In this document: positions 51,775-60,400 of the stretch, piece after piece
Numbering within the stretch: the first letter of the stretch is position 1
Layout of the letters: every line of letters begins with the position of its first letter
Assembly (NCBI GenBank): GCA_039028975.1
Contig: JBCCHB010000034.1
Span: 50,863-114,862, forward strand
Source of the DNA: JAHBNG01 sp039028975
GTDB taxonomy: Bacteria > Chloroflexota > Anaerolineae > Caldilineales > Caldilineaceae
Direction: 5' to 3'
Length of the DNA: 64,000 bases
Program-made: the position numbers and the translations under genes
Notes under the pieces: generated by a model
Database searches by the model: none
Told to the model about the DNA's origin: nothing
Seen by the model: the letters and a program-made list of their open reading frames with translations, nothing else

Positions 51775-52467
51775 ATGGACATAGCTCGACCTCAGCGAAG
51801 GGCGCTAATCCTCGACTTTGATGGCGTTATTGTGGAGACGGAAAAGCTTCATTTTGATTGTTGGAATGCGGCATTTGTTGAACAATTTGATATTCAACTG
51901 GATGGCTCCTATCGACAGATTGTGGGCTTGTCACTGCGTGATATCTACGGGCTTTGGTGCAATGCTACAGATGGTGCTCCGTTGGTGTTGACTTCTTCCG
52001 TAGAACAGGCACTTCTTGACCGTAAGACCGAACTTTACTATGAATTAGGTGACGAGATTTTGGAGCCAGTGCCAGGCATTATCGAACTGATCCAGTGGGC
52101 ACACGGCCAAGGGTGGTATGTCACCATCGCCTCTCGGGCGCGGCGAGTTCGACTCTTGCGCACGCTAGAGATGCTGAAAATGCCGGTTTACTTTGATTTG
52201 ATTATGGGGACCGAAGATGTCGTGGATCCGCATACAGAGCAGAAGGTCCACACTAAGACGCTCACACCCTTTGATATACAGCCGACCCATGCCATCGTTA
52301 TTGAGGACAGTGCGTCGGGCGTCCGCAACGCCAAAGCCTGTCACGCTGGTTGTGTGATTGGATTAACTACTTCTCTAAAACGGGATACACTTTTAGCAGT
52401 AGGTGCCGATCACGTAGTGGATTTGCCGATGGAGGTTCCCAAGATATTGATAAGTCGAAATGGTTAA
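51775..52467 (+). CDS. HAD-superfamily hydrolase (beta-phosphoglucomutase/phosphatase-like)
   Basis: The product has HAD motif I ILDFDGVIVETEKLHF (Asp14/Asp16), a helical cap, motif II SRA at about residue 119 and motif III/IV VIEDSASGVRNAKACHAG, as in subfamily IA phosphatases and phosphomutases. It starts 6 bp after the GT8 stop and is probably co-transcribed. It may dephosphorylate a sugar phosphate in the sulfolipid locus; the substrate is unknown. Confidence 0.83.
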   Translation: MDIARPQRRALILDFDGVIVETEKLHFDCWNAAFVEQFDIQLDGSYRQIVGLSLRDIYGLWCNATDGAPLVLTSSVEQALLDRKTELYYELGDEILEPVPGIIELIQWAHGQGWYVTIASRARRVRLLRTLEMLKMPVYFDLIMGTEDVVDPHTEQKVHTKTLTPFDIQPTHAIVIEDSASGVRNAKACHAGCVIGLTTSLKRDTLLAVGADHVVDLPMEVPKILISRNG

Positions 52468-52545
52468 GGAATAGGCAGGTCAGTTAGACTGAAACTGCTG
52501 TGGGCGTCTGAACGACTGTGGTATAATTACCCTGCACATAGTCAG

Positions 52546-52677
52546 TATAGATGGTTACTTAACGCTTGTTCCCGAGAAGACGGGACTTGTCTCCATGAAG
52601 ATGAGATGTCCTTCCTGTTTGGTGAGCTTCAGACTAAGCTGGACAAAACCGGGACCAAATTAACTTGGTGGACTATA
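52546..52677. repeat. Palindromic repeat family 2, copy D
   Basis: About 132 bp bounded by TATAGATGG and GGTGGACTATA. It contains ACGGGACTTGTCTCC and CGGGACCAAATTAAC blocks shared with copy C. Confidence 0.6.
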
Positions 52678-52708
52678 AGTATAGAAGCAAAAGTAATTCG
52701 GCATGATT

Positions 52709-52806
52709 TACCCCACCCTAGCCTCCCCTGATAAGGGGGGGAACTGTTCATTCGTTGACGAAACAGCAGCTCCTCCCCCAAACTGGGAAAGGTTGGGTGG
52801 GGGTTA
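52709..52806. repeat. 98-bp palindromic repeat with CCCCACCCTAGCC ends
   Basis: Ends TACCCCACCCTAGCCT and AGGTTGGGTGGGGGTTA are inverted; inside, CTCCCCTGATAAGGGGGGG and CTCCTCCCCCAAACTGGG face each other. It fills the gap before the nuclease-like gene. Confidence 0.7.
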
Positions 52807-52872
52807 CAAATACCAAAAAACTTATGCTCGGGTACTTATCACAGTTGCCAATATAGGCATTGAGAAAGCAGA

Positions 52873-53535
52873 ATGAACGTGAGAAAATATTTGTTTAGCC
52901 AATGTACACTAACGAAATTGGATGAAGAGTTCGGTCTGCGCCAAATCTTCTCTAACCCTCATCTGGAAAATTGGATACAGGCTCCTAACTCATTGTCCGA
53001 CTATGAACAGACCAGTCTACACGCTCTACGTAATTTGCTTACGCTCAACATGCCTGGATGGAATGAACAAGAACTTTCTCTGCACTTTATTGGACCACTG
53101 TTGAGTTTGGCCCAATTTACTGAACCCTATCGGTTTAATCTTTTTGCCGGGCGGGAAATTAGTGCGGTGGTTCCGAGTATACACGGTGATGAGATTGAAC
53201 TCAGTGGCAAGCCAGATGGAATCATTGCGACAGGTTACCGGGAACCCAGGGTTCCCATGTTTGCTTTTAGTGAGTATAAACGGCAGCTTGATCCTGAAGG
53301 GGATCCTGCTGGGCAGACGCTTGGTGCAATGCTTGCAGGACAGCACCTAAATAAGAAACCATCCATCATGTATGGTGCATATGTCATTGGCAGTGACTGG
53401 CGGTTTATGGTTCTTGAGGAGAAGAACTACATAATTAGCCGAGACCATTCAGCCCTTTCCGATGAAGTCTATGATATCTTACGAATCCTAAAAACACTTA
53501 AACAGATTGTGGTTAAATTGACAGATGGAACCTAA
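52873..53535 (+). CDS. PD-(D/E)XK nuclease-like small protein
   Basis: The 220-residue protein has ELSGKPDGII (Asp near residue 117) and FAFSEYKRQLDPEGDPAGQ (Glu-x-Lys near 135), matching the D...ExK core of the PD-(D/E)XK superfamily, and the family words WNEQELSLHFIGPLLSL and MYGAYVIGSDWRFM. Proteins of this layout are widespread and uncharacterised; they may be nuclease relatives or structural. Its TAA overlaps the ATG of the next gene (TAATG), indicating coupling to an epimerase. The function is not known. Confidence 0.65.
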   Translation: MNVRKYLFSQCTLTKLDEEFGLRQIFSNPHLENWIQAPNSLSDYEQTSLHALRNLLTLNMPGWNEQELSLHFIGPLLSLAQFTEPYRFNLFAGREISAVVPSIHGDEIELSGKPDGIIATGYREPRVPMFAFSEYKRQLDPEGDPAGQTLGAMLAGQHLNKKPSIMYGAYVIGSDWRFMVLEEKNYIISRDHSALSDEVYDILRILKTLKQIVVKLTDGT

Positions 53536-54452
53536 TGGGCAAAATTGTTGCTGTAACTGGTGCAACGGGCTATGTGGGAAGATTTGTCGTTCCTCTCTTA
53601 GCCCGGCAAGGAATTGAGGTTCGAGTTTTGGCTCGTCCTACGTCAAATCGTGACGGTTTTCCTGCTGGAATCGACTGGGTGTTGGGTGACCTGCTCGATC
53701 CAATCGTTAGACAAACGCTGGTTTCTAGAGCAGACGTAGTTGTTCATTTGGCCTACAGCCACGTCCCGGGTCGTTATCGGGGGGGCGAGGGGGATGACCT
53801 CTCCGCGTGGCTGTCCATCAATCTCACCGGCACATTGGAACTAATGTTGGAGGCTCGCAACGCCAGCGTCGCTCAATTTATCTTTCTCTCTAGCCGAGCC
53901 GTCTTTTCTCACACGGAAAAGGGACGGGTGTTGGATGAAAGCCATCCCACTTCACCAGATACCCATTATGGTGCCTACAAAGCGGCCATCGAATCCATGT
54001 TGCGTAGCTTTGGGGCTGTAGAAGGAATGCAAACGACCGCCGTGCGAGCGACTGGGATCTATGGTCTCATCTGGCCTGTCGAGCAATCCAAGTGGTGGCA
54101 TCTGATTCAATCTGTCATGGCCGACAAAGTTGACTTGGGCAACCGGGGCGGAACAGAGGTTCATGGACGGGACGTTGCTCGAACAATTTTGAAACTCGTG
54201 CAAAGCCCCGAGCTGGCTCCTGACATCGTTCACCTGAGTGATCTGTACGTAACCAACCGCCGAATTGTTGAAATCGCCCGAGAGATAGCCAATCGACCTG
54301 GACCGCTTCCACCACCATCCGATACGGCCATGACCAACGTGCTTGTCTGTAACCGACTTAGCGAATTGGGTATTGAATTAGGGGGGGAACCCCTTTTGCG
54401 GGAGACAATTAGGGAGTTGGTTAGGGCAACTGAGAGCCAGCAAGTTCACTGA
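53535..54452 (+). CDS. NAD(P)-dependent epimerase/dehydratase (extended SDR)
   Basis: The 305-residue product has the Rossmann motif VTGATGYVGRF (residues 7-17), a YGAYK active-site tyrosine-lysine pair near residue 143 and PTSNRDG-like Arg/Ser in the cofactor site. It is an extended SDR, probably acting on a nucleotide sugar or a lipid. Rhodobacter sqdC is also an SDR-type gene near sqdB and sqdD, so a role in sulfolipid synthesis is possible. The start is coupled to the nuclease-like gene upstream (TAATG). Confidence 0.75.
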   Translation: MGKIVAVTGATGYVGRFVVPLLARQGIEVRVLARPTSNRDGFPAGIDWVLGDLLDPIVRQTLVSRADVVVHLAYSHVPGRYRGGEGDDLSAWLSINLTGTLELMLEARNASVAQFIFLSSRAVFSHTEKGRVLDESHPTSPDTHYGAYKAAIESMLRSFGAVEGMQTTAVRATGIYGLIWPVEQSKWWHLIQSVMADKVDLGNRGGTEVHGRDVARTILKLVQSPELAPDIVHLSDLYVTNRRIVEIAREIANRPGPLPPPSDTAMTNVLVCNRLSELGIELGGEPLLRETIRELVRATESQQVH

Positions 54453-54457
54453 TTTAT

Positions 54458-55105
54458 TCAATCGTTTCTCCTAAATCCCCACATCGCATAAAGCGGATCC
54501 TGATGTTCTTCATCCATCCTTGACGGCATATAAACTCGCTGGTCGATATGTCGAAATCCCGGCTCCAAAGCAAAGTAACTTTCCACTACTTCTATGTGCC
54601 CCCAATCATCAGTGCTCCGCCATAAGTTGATGGCTTTGGTGGGGAAGCAGCGGTTGCTAAAGGTTATGACAAATGGCGCATTCGGTTGTACTATACGGGC
54701 CACTTCGGCGAATACTTCCTGAGGGCGCTGCATATATTGCACCGAGACGCAACAGCAGACCCCGGCAAATTCTCCGTCTGTAAAGGGTAACTGAGGAGTC
54801 TGGTTGAGGTTGTGGACCAGCCAATCGGAGAGTTGAGGGTTGTCACTTAATTCGTCCTCATTCATTCCCAGCCCGCAGACCCGAGCGTACTGAACCTCTT
54901 CCGGCAAGTGGGAACGCCACGAACTCATCAGATCTAAAATCGTACTGCCAGCAGGAAGAAGTTCTCTGTAAAGTGCTGTTACGGCGTCAATTGCCCCTTG
55001 ATCAATATGAACCACCTTGCGGGGTTGGGCATAGAAATCCGAATCAATTAAGTTGTCCATCCGATCAAAATAGCGAGGATCAAGCTGAGCTAGGTCAATA
55101 GTCAT
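54458..55105 (-). CDS. SAM-dependent methyltransferase
   Basis: The 215-residue product has an altered motif I (STILDLMSSWRSHLPEE), a conserved CCCVSVQYMQRPQEVFAEVARIVQP block and FVITFSNRCFPTKAINLWRS. This is a Methyltransf_11-type fold with a changed glycine motif. It converges with the epimerase gene and may have any small-molecule substrate. It lies directly after the MFS gene on the minus strand, with a 10-bp gap, so the two are probably co-transcribed. Confidence 0.75.
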   Translation of the reverse strand: MTIDLAQLDPRYFDRMDNLIDSDFYAQPRKVVHIDQGAIDAVTALYRELLPAGSTILDLMSSWRSHLPEEVQYARVCGLGMNEDELSDNPQLSDWLVHNLNQTPQLPFTDGEFAGVCCCVSVQYMQRPQEVFAEVARIVQPNAPFVITFSNRCFPTKAINLWRSTDDWGHIEVVESYFALEPGFRHIDQRVYMPSRMDEEHQDPLYAMWGFRRND

Positions 55106-55115
55106 ATAGAGTATC

Positions 55116-56432
55116 CTAATTTGCTACTTCACTAAACCGCGGATCGTTTACCCAAAAGCGCAACATAAGCAGCGCGGCCACACTGGTCAACATGCTGGCA
55201 ACAAAGACCCACGAATAGCCAATTAAGACCAATGCAGCCCCAATAAGCGGAGCAACCATACTACCGATACCGGTCAAGGTATTGGCCAAACCCAAATAGG
55301 TCGGTCGCTTTTCTGATGCGCAGAACTCCAGCACCACAAGCATGCTGGAAACCATCCGCACACCTCGAAAAAGTCCCATTAAGAAGAAGACCGCAATGAA
55401 CCACCACGCTTCAGGAGACAACCAAGCCATCCCAAAGGCCAATATAGCCACGAAAGCTGATAATTCCAGAGTAATTCGGTGGCCAAAGCGGTCCGAGATA
55501 AATCCTCCTGTTATGCTTCCGGTCGTCTGCCCGATGAGCGTTGCTGTCGTATAGGTTGCCACCATACCATCAGAGATATTCCAGGTAATAATCGCTGCGA
55601 CTGTCAGAAAACCAGTTCCCATTTCGGCCATAGCGAGGGTAAAGCGTGCAGTCAGGTAGTTGCAGAAATTGCTATCAGTCCGTACGACGTCAGGTAAAGT
55701 AGCCAAGTATTCCCGAATTGTGCGGGTTGTACCAGCCGCAGCTTCTACTGGCTCACGCGTTTGAGCAATAAAGAACCAACTAATCAGAATGCTCATGCCT
55801 GCCGCCGCAAAGATATAAGTGAAGTTGAGGGGAAAGGCAACCGTATTCAGTAAGCGTCCGGCGACACTCGCGGCACCGATGCCCAGTATGGTACCGAGGA
55901 ATGAGTTGATCCCAAAGAAGCGACCCCGTCTTGTCACTGGAAAACAGCGGGCCACTAGCTCTTGCCATGCCGTTGCAATCATCCCTCCTCCTAAATTAAA
56001 CCAGCTATAAAAGAGCAGGAAGAGTATCAACGCCAGTACCGGGGAACGATAAGCCGCCAATGGTGCCAGTACAAGCAGAATCGCTGGGAGACGCTCAGCC
56101 AGAAATCCAAGGTTCACAACAATCGGTTTCTTTCGATCCAGTCGTTCGATGTAGTTGGCCGTAAAGAGCTGAGGCAGAAAATGACCGCCTTGAGAGAGCA
56201 TAGCAACTAAAGCCAGAGGAATGGTGCTGTCGGTGAGTTTGCTAATAAAAAGGGGCAGAATAGTCGTCGCTGATATGAGGCTAATGGCGCTCATAAAAAA
56301 GATCACGTCAAACGAATTGAAGAAGAGATTCCAAACAAAGTTGTGGTCTCGCTCAGCCTCCGCTTCCGTTGCGCTCAAAATCTGTACAGGTTGGTCTAAC
56401 TGCAACAAACGCCGTAGAGTCAATGATGTCAT
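55116..56432 (-). CDS. MFS transporter
   Basis: The 438-residue product has about 12 membrane helices in two halves (for example FFMSAISLISATTILPLFI, and FTYIFAAAGMSILISWFFI). A polar central loop near residue 210 separates the halves. Typical loop motifs such as DRKKP and ISDRFGHRITLEL match the MFS loops between helices 2-3 and 8-9. The substrate is unknown. It is followed by the methyltransferase, and its position beyond the epimerase suggests a sugar or lipid-related cargo, but no evidence shows it. Confidence 0.82.
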   Translation of the reverse strand: MTSLTLRRLLQLDQPVQILSATEAEAERDHNFVWNLFFNSFDVIFFMSAISLISATTILPLFISKLTDSTIPLALVAMLSQGGHFLPQLFTANYIERLDRKKPIVVNLGFLAERLPAILLVLAPLAAYRSPVLALILFLLFYSWFNLGGGMIATAWQELVARCFPVTRRGRFFGINSFLGTILGIGAASVAGRLLNTVAFPLNFTYIFAAAGMSILISWFFIAQTREPVEAAAGTTRTIREYLATLPDVVRTDSNFCNYLTARFTLAMAEMGTGFLTVAAIITWNISDGMVATYTTATLIGQTTGSITGGFISDRFGHRITLELSAFVAILAFGMAWLSPEAWWFIAVFFLMGLFRGVRMVSSMLVVLEFCASEKRPTYLGLANTLTGIGSMVAPLIGAALVLIGYSWVFVASMLTSVAALLMLRFWVNDPRFSEVAN

Positions 56433-56535
56433 AATCCAGATAGTCGTTTCATTTGTGTTGGTTGATAGTATAGTCCAATCGACGATTACGCTAACGATAC
56501 ACCGTCATGGGCCATATTGTCTATCTCTTACTACC

Positions 56536-56634
56536 CTAAGGATCGAGAATTTAATAAAACGTAATGGAAGATCTCTCGGGTACTCGAGATGACAGGACCG
56601 AAGTTTAGGGTTTTATTTGATTCTGATTCCTAAG
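56536..56634. repeat. Palindromic repeat family 3, copy 1
   Basis: A 99-bp element from TAAGGATCGAGAATTTAATA to TTATTTGATTCTGATTCCTAA. The arms are inverted, and the middle has CTCGAGATGACAGGACCG. A near-identical copy is 600 bp downstream. Confidence 0.75.
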
Positions 56635-56738
56635 TCACATTTGTGATAATCGGCAGCCACTCTACTCTCTATCCTAGCGCCTTTTGAGTTCTTACTAGAT
56701 GTTGCATAGAGTCTAATTTGTAGTACAATATTTTGCAG

Positions 56739-56803
56739 TACGCTTCGTCAGAAAAGTCTTGTCCCAGCTCTCGTCCAATCTACCCTGGCTATTTTCGAAA
56801 GGC
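56739..56803. repeat. Palindromic repeat family 2, partial copy E (reverse orientation)
   Basis: TACGCTTCGTCAGAAAAGTCTTGTCCC matches the right arm of family 2 read backwards; the rest is truncated. Confidence 0.5.
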
Positions 56804-56975
56804 TCTTAATGGGTTTCAAGGAGCTGATTGAACGCCAAAGTTAAGTATTAATTATTGTTTATTCAAAATTAATTATTCAGACCTCCTCTGACTGAGACAT
56901 TGCCAATAATTAATAATAAATAGTGAATAATTAATAGTTAATGGGACTATTATCCCGATATTTCTTCAATTCAAT

Positions 56976-57080
56976 ATGTTCCTTGCAGGATTTTCTGAAA
57001 CAACGGGTATAGCAGTAGAGACATTGCAAAAGTGGGACCGTGACGGGAAGCGAACCAGAATATTGAGCAAGAAGCGTTAA
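56976..57080 (+). pseudogene. Remnant of an IS607-type serine resolvase (N-terminus only)
   Basis: A 34-residue ORF reads ...FSETTGIAVETLQKWDRDGKR..., which resembles the MerR-like N-terminal helix-turn-helix and recognition helix of IS607-family resolvases (TLQxWDRxG). The catalytic domain is missing and the frame ends at TAA. I treat it as a decayed fragment. The similarity is by memory of the family, and confidence is moderate. Confidence 0.4.
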
Positions 57081-57097
57081 GGTTGGCTTTCGCCTAA

Positions 57098-57135
57098 TAG
57101 CCACAGCCACCGTCCGTTAGTGGCTACGACGGACG
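57098..57135. ncRNA. Interleaved inverted repeats (possible pseudoknot)
   Basis: TAGCCAC (57098) and GTGGCTA (57120) interleave with CGTCCG (57111) and CGGACG (57130), an a-b-a'-b' order as in an H-type pseudoknot. It directly follows the resolvase remnant and may be the RNA-coding right end of an IS605/IS607-type element. Tentative. Confidence 0.3.
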
Positions 57136-57233
57136 CTAAGGATCGAGAATTTAATAAAACAGATGGAAGATCTCTTGAGTACTCGAGATGACAGGACCGA
57201 AATTTCAGGTTTTATTTGTTCCTGATTCCTAAG
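57136..57233. repeat. Palindromic repeat family 3, copy 2
   Basis: Near-identical to the copy at 56536 (same arms and CTCGAGATGACAGGACCG core), direct orientation, with ~500 bp of scar between them. Confidence 0.75.
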
Positions 57234-57316
57234 GAATCGGAATTAAATAACTTGTGCATAAAGATCTCTCAATCCTTCGAGATGACATGCCCAACTTATT
57301 TAATGCTCATTCCTAA
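57230..57316. repeat. Palindromic repeat family 3 variant
   Basis: TAAGGAATCGGAATTAAATA to TTATTTAATGCTCATTCCTAA; shares its arms with 47866. It overlaps the end of copy 2, so the elements are tandem. Confidence 0.65.
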
Positions 57317-57447
57317 ACGCTCGTGGACAGCCTGTAAGACTCAATTGTGAGCGCTGCTGGATGAAGCGAGTACTTTCACATAAGTGATCGTGAAACGGGT
57401 GCAAAGCACCATCACAATTGAGTACGAAAGGAATAGCAGAACCCCTG

Positions 57448-60400
57448 ATGAACCACTATCGGTTTCTTATGCCTATCTTATTGAGTTTACTCTTTTGCAC
57501 ACTGGGCGGACCTTCTACCATTCTCGCTCAAACGGGCGAGTACTTATCTCCAGCACCTACTATCATCAATTATGTTGAAACCAGCCCCGATGATCCAAAG
57601 ATCATCACAGCCCTGGAACTCTTTGATGGTGGTGTGGGCCAAACTGATTTGAGCAATTTATTATTGGTCCTTGTCAATGAAAGAATGAGCCCAGCCTATG
57701 TAGAGACCATCCCATTGAGTGACGCCGTTACCGACGAAAATGGTTTCTTTACGGTTGATGATGGCGTACTGATGAACAATGGTAAAGGCTTAGCAGCAAC
57801 AAGTGTTGGCATTCTTGTGCAGCCCGAAGGAGAGGGACAAGGCCCTATTGACTTTGAGACGTCGTCTCCTCCCGCTGAGCTATTTATGGATCTCATTATT
57901 ATCGGTAATGACGGAATTGATAGTGCTGGATTGGCAAGCGCCATCGAACCGCCAATTGCCCCTATGGGTAGCGCTGCACCCGTTGCCCTTGCTGCATCAA
58001 TGGGTAGCACAACACCGATAACTGATGCTACCGGTAGCAGTACGCTCCCACCCAATTCTGATTGTGGTCTGGAGGCAACCGGTATTCATGACGTCCAGGG
58101 AGATGGTGAGGAAAGCCCTCTGGTTGGCCAGAGAGTAACCATTGAAGGAATTGTCGTTGGCGACTTTCAGAATACCCGTACTCAATTGCGCGGTTTCTTT
58201 GTCCAAGAAGAAGAGGCCGACATGGACGAGGATCCTGCTACATCAGAGGGGATCTACGTCCTTGACAATGGCTTTGGCGTAGACGTTGTCCCTGGTGATA
58301 AAGTCCGCGTGACCGGGATTGTGGCTGAATTCTTTACGCTAACCGAATTGAAAGACCTGACGGAAGTACATATTTGTGAGAAAGAGCAGCCCATTACCCC
58401 CGTTGCCGTGACACTGCCGGAGGTGGTTGATGGCGATTTGGAACAAGTCGAGGGGATGCTCGTCCAGATAGAGAGTGAGATGACGGTTGCCCAAAACTAT
58501 TTCTTGGGGCGGTATGGTCAAATGACACTGGCCGCTGGGGGACGTGCCTACCAGCCGACCAACCTCTTTGAGCCTGGTAGTCCTGAAGCCGAGAACCAAG
58601 CCGATAAAAATGCTCGCAGCCTACTGGTGCTCGACGATGGACAAGATATTCGAGGCTTAGGGGATAATCCGAACCCTGTCCCTTACATTGGTGCCGCACC
58701 ACCCCAGGTGGTGCGGGCCGGTGACAAAGTGACCAATCTGGTCGGCGTCATCGACTTCGGACGCATTAACTCGGCTCCAGGGAGCGATACTGGACGCGAC
58801 TACCGATTGCATCCTATTGAAGAACCAAGCTTTGAGGCTGTCAACCTGCGAACTGATTCGCCAAATGAAGTTGGCGGTACCCTACGCATTGCGAGCTTTA
58901 ACGTATTCAACTACTTTAACGGTGATGGGAACGGCGGTGACTTCCCAACTCCCCGAGGGGCAAAATCCTTTGGTGACTTCCAGCGGCAGCGCGACAAGAT
59001 CATCGCCGCTATTCTTGCCATGCAGCCAGACATCGTCGGCCTTATGGAGATAGAGAATGATGGCTATGATGATGATGGCGCCATCCAAGATCTGGTCAAT
59101 GGCCTTAATGATGCAGCGTCAGGTGACGCGTCCTATGTGACCATTGATCCTGGGCTGAGCCTGTTAGGAGGGGATGCCATTGCTGTAGGTTTTATCTACG
59201 ATGAGAATCAGGTAAAACCTGTGGGTGAGGCCGTGACGCTAGACACTGGAGCTTTTGATCAGGGCTTGCCTTCTGGACGTAGTCGCCAACCGTTGGCCCA
59301 AACCTTTGCTGATCAAAATGATGAGCGCCTGACTATTGTTGTCAATCACTTTAAGTCCAAGCGACCGTCCAACAACCCAACGGGCGGCAATGCCGACATG
59401 GGACCGGGGATTGGTGCATGGAATGAGCGACGCACAGAGGCTGCCCAAGATCTCATTGATTGGTTGGCAATAGATCCAACCAACAGCGGCGACCCAGATT
59501 TCCTTGTGATTGGCGATCTCAACGCGTATGCAATGGAGACCCCCATCACTAGATTTACAGAGTCGGGATACATTAATCTCTTGGCCCGCTCAACAGACAG
59601 TACCGCCTATTCATATATCTTCGATGGCCAGTCCGGCTATCTGGATCACGCCCTAGCTAGTGAATCCCTCATCTACCAAGTACAAGGCTCCACTGAATGG
59701 CATATCAACACAGACGAACCCAAGGTTATCGACTATGATTCTCGATTTAATCCAGCAGGCTATTACAGCTCCGATCCGTACCGCTCTTCTGACCATGATC
59801 CCTTGATTGTGGGGCTAACACTTCGTTCGGTTTCTGAAGAGCCACCTACCGTTACACCAACAGTAACCGTGACAGCAACCCCCACTACTCCTACGGTTAC
59901 ACCCACCATAACCGTCACACCCATTATCACAATAACAGTAACACCAACCGTGACTGTGTCGCCAACAGCTACTGGCACTTCAACAGGCACAACGACCCTG
60001 CCACCAACCGCCACCCCTACTATCACGATGACAGTTGCACCAACTGTCACACTTACGCCAACAGCTACTGTCACTTCAACGGGCACAACGACTCTGCCAC
60101 CAACCGCCACCCCTACTATCACGATGACAGTTGCACCAACTGTCACACTTACGCCAACAGCTACCGGCACGTCAACAGGCACAACAACCCTGCCACCAAC
60201 CGCCACCCCTGTGATTTCGGTGACCTTAACACCAACCCAAACAGATACTGCAACTGAAACAGCCGCAACACCACCAACAACGCAGGTTACACCTACGCCA
60301 GTCACCCCGACACCAGTTACTCCGACACCAGTCACCCCAACGCCTGTGACCCCAACGCCTGTGACCCCAACGCCAGTTACCCCGGCACCAGTTACACCTA

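Noticed and set aside
59763..60335. Minus-strand ORF with repeated TGVGV
   Set aside because: Antisense shadow of the tandem repeat in the nuclease gene.
60295..60400. 15-bp tandem repeats considered as a CRISPR array
   Set aside because: No spacers; the repeats encode TPVTP in the nuclease linker.
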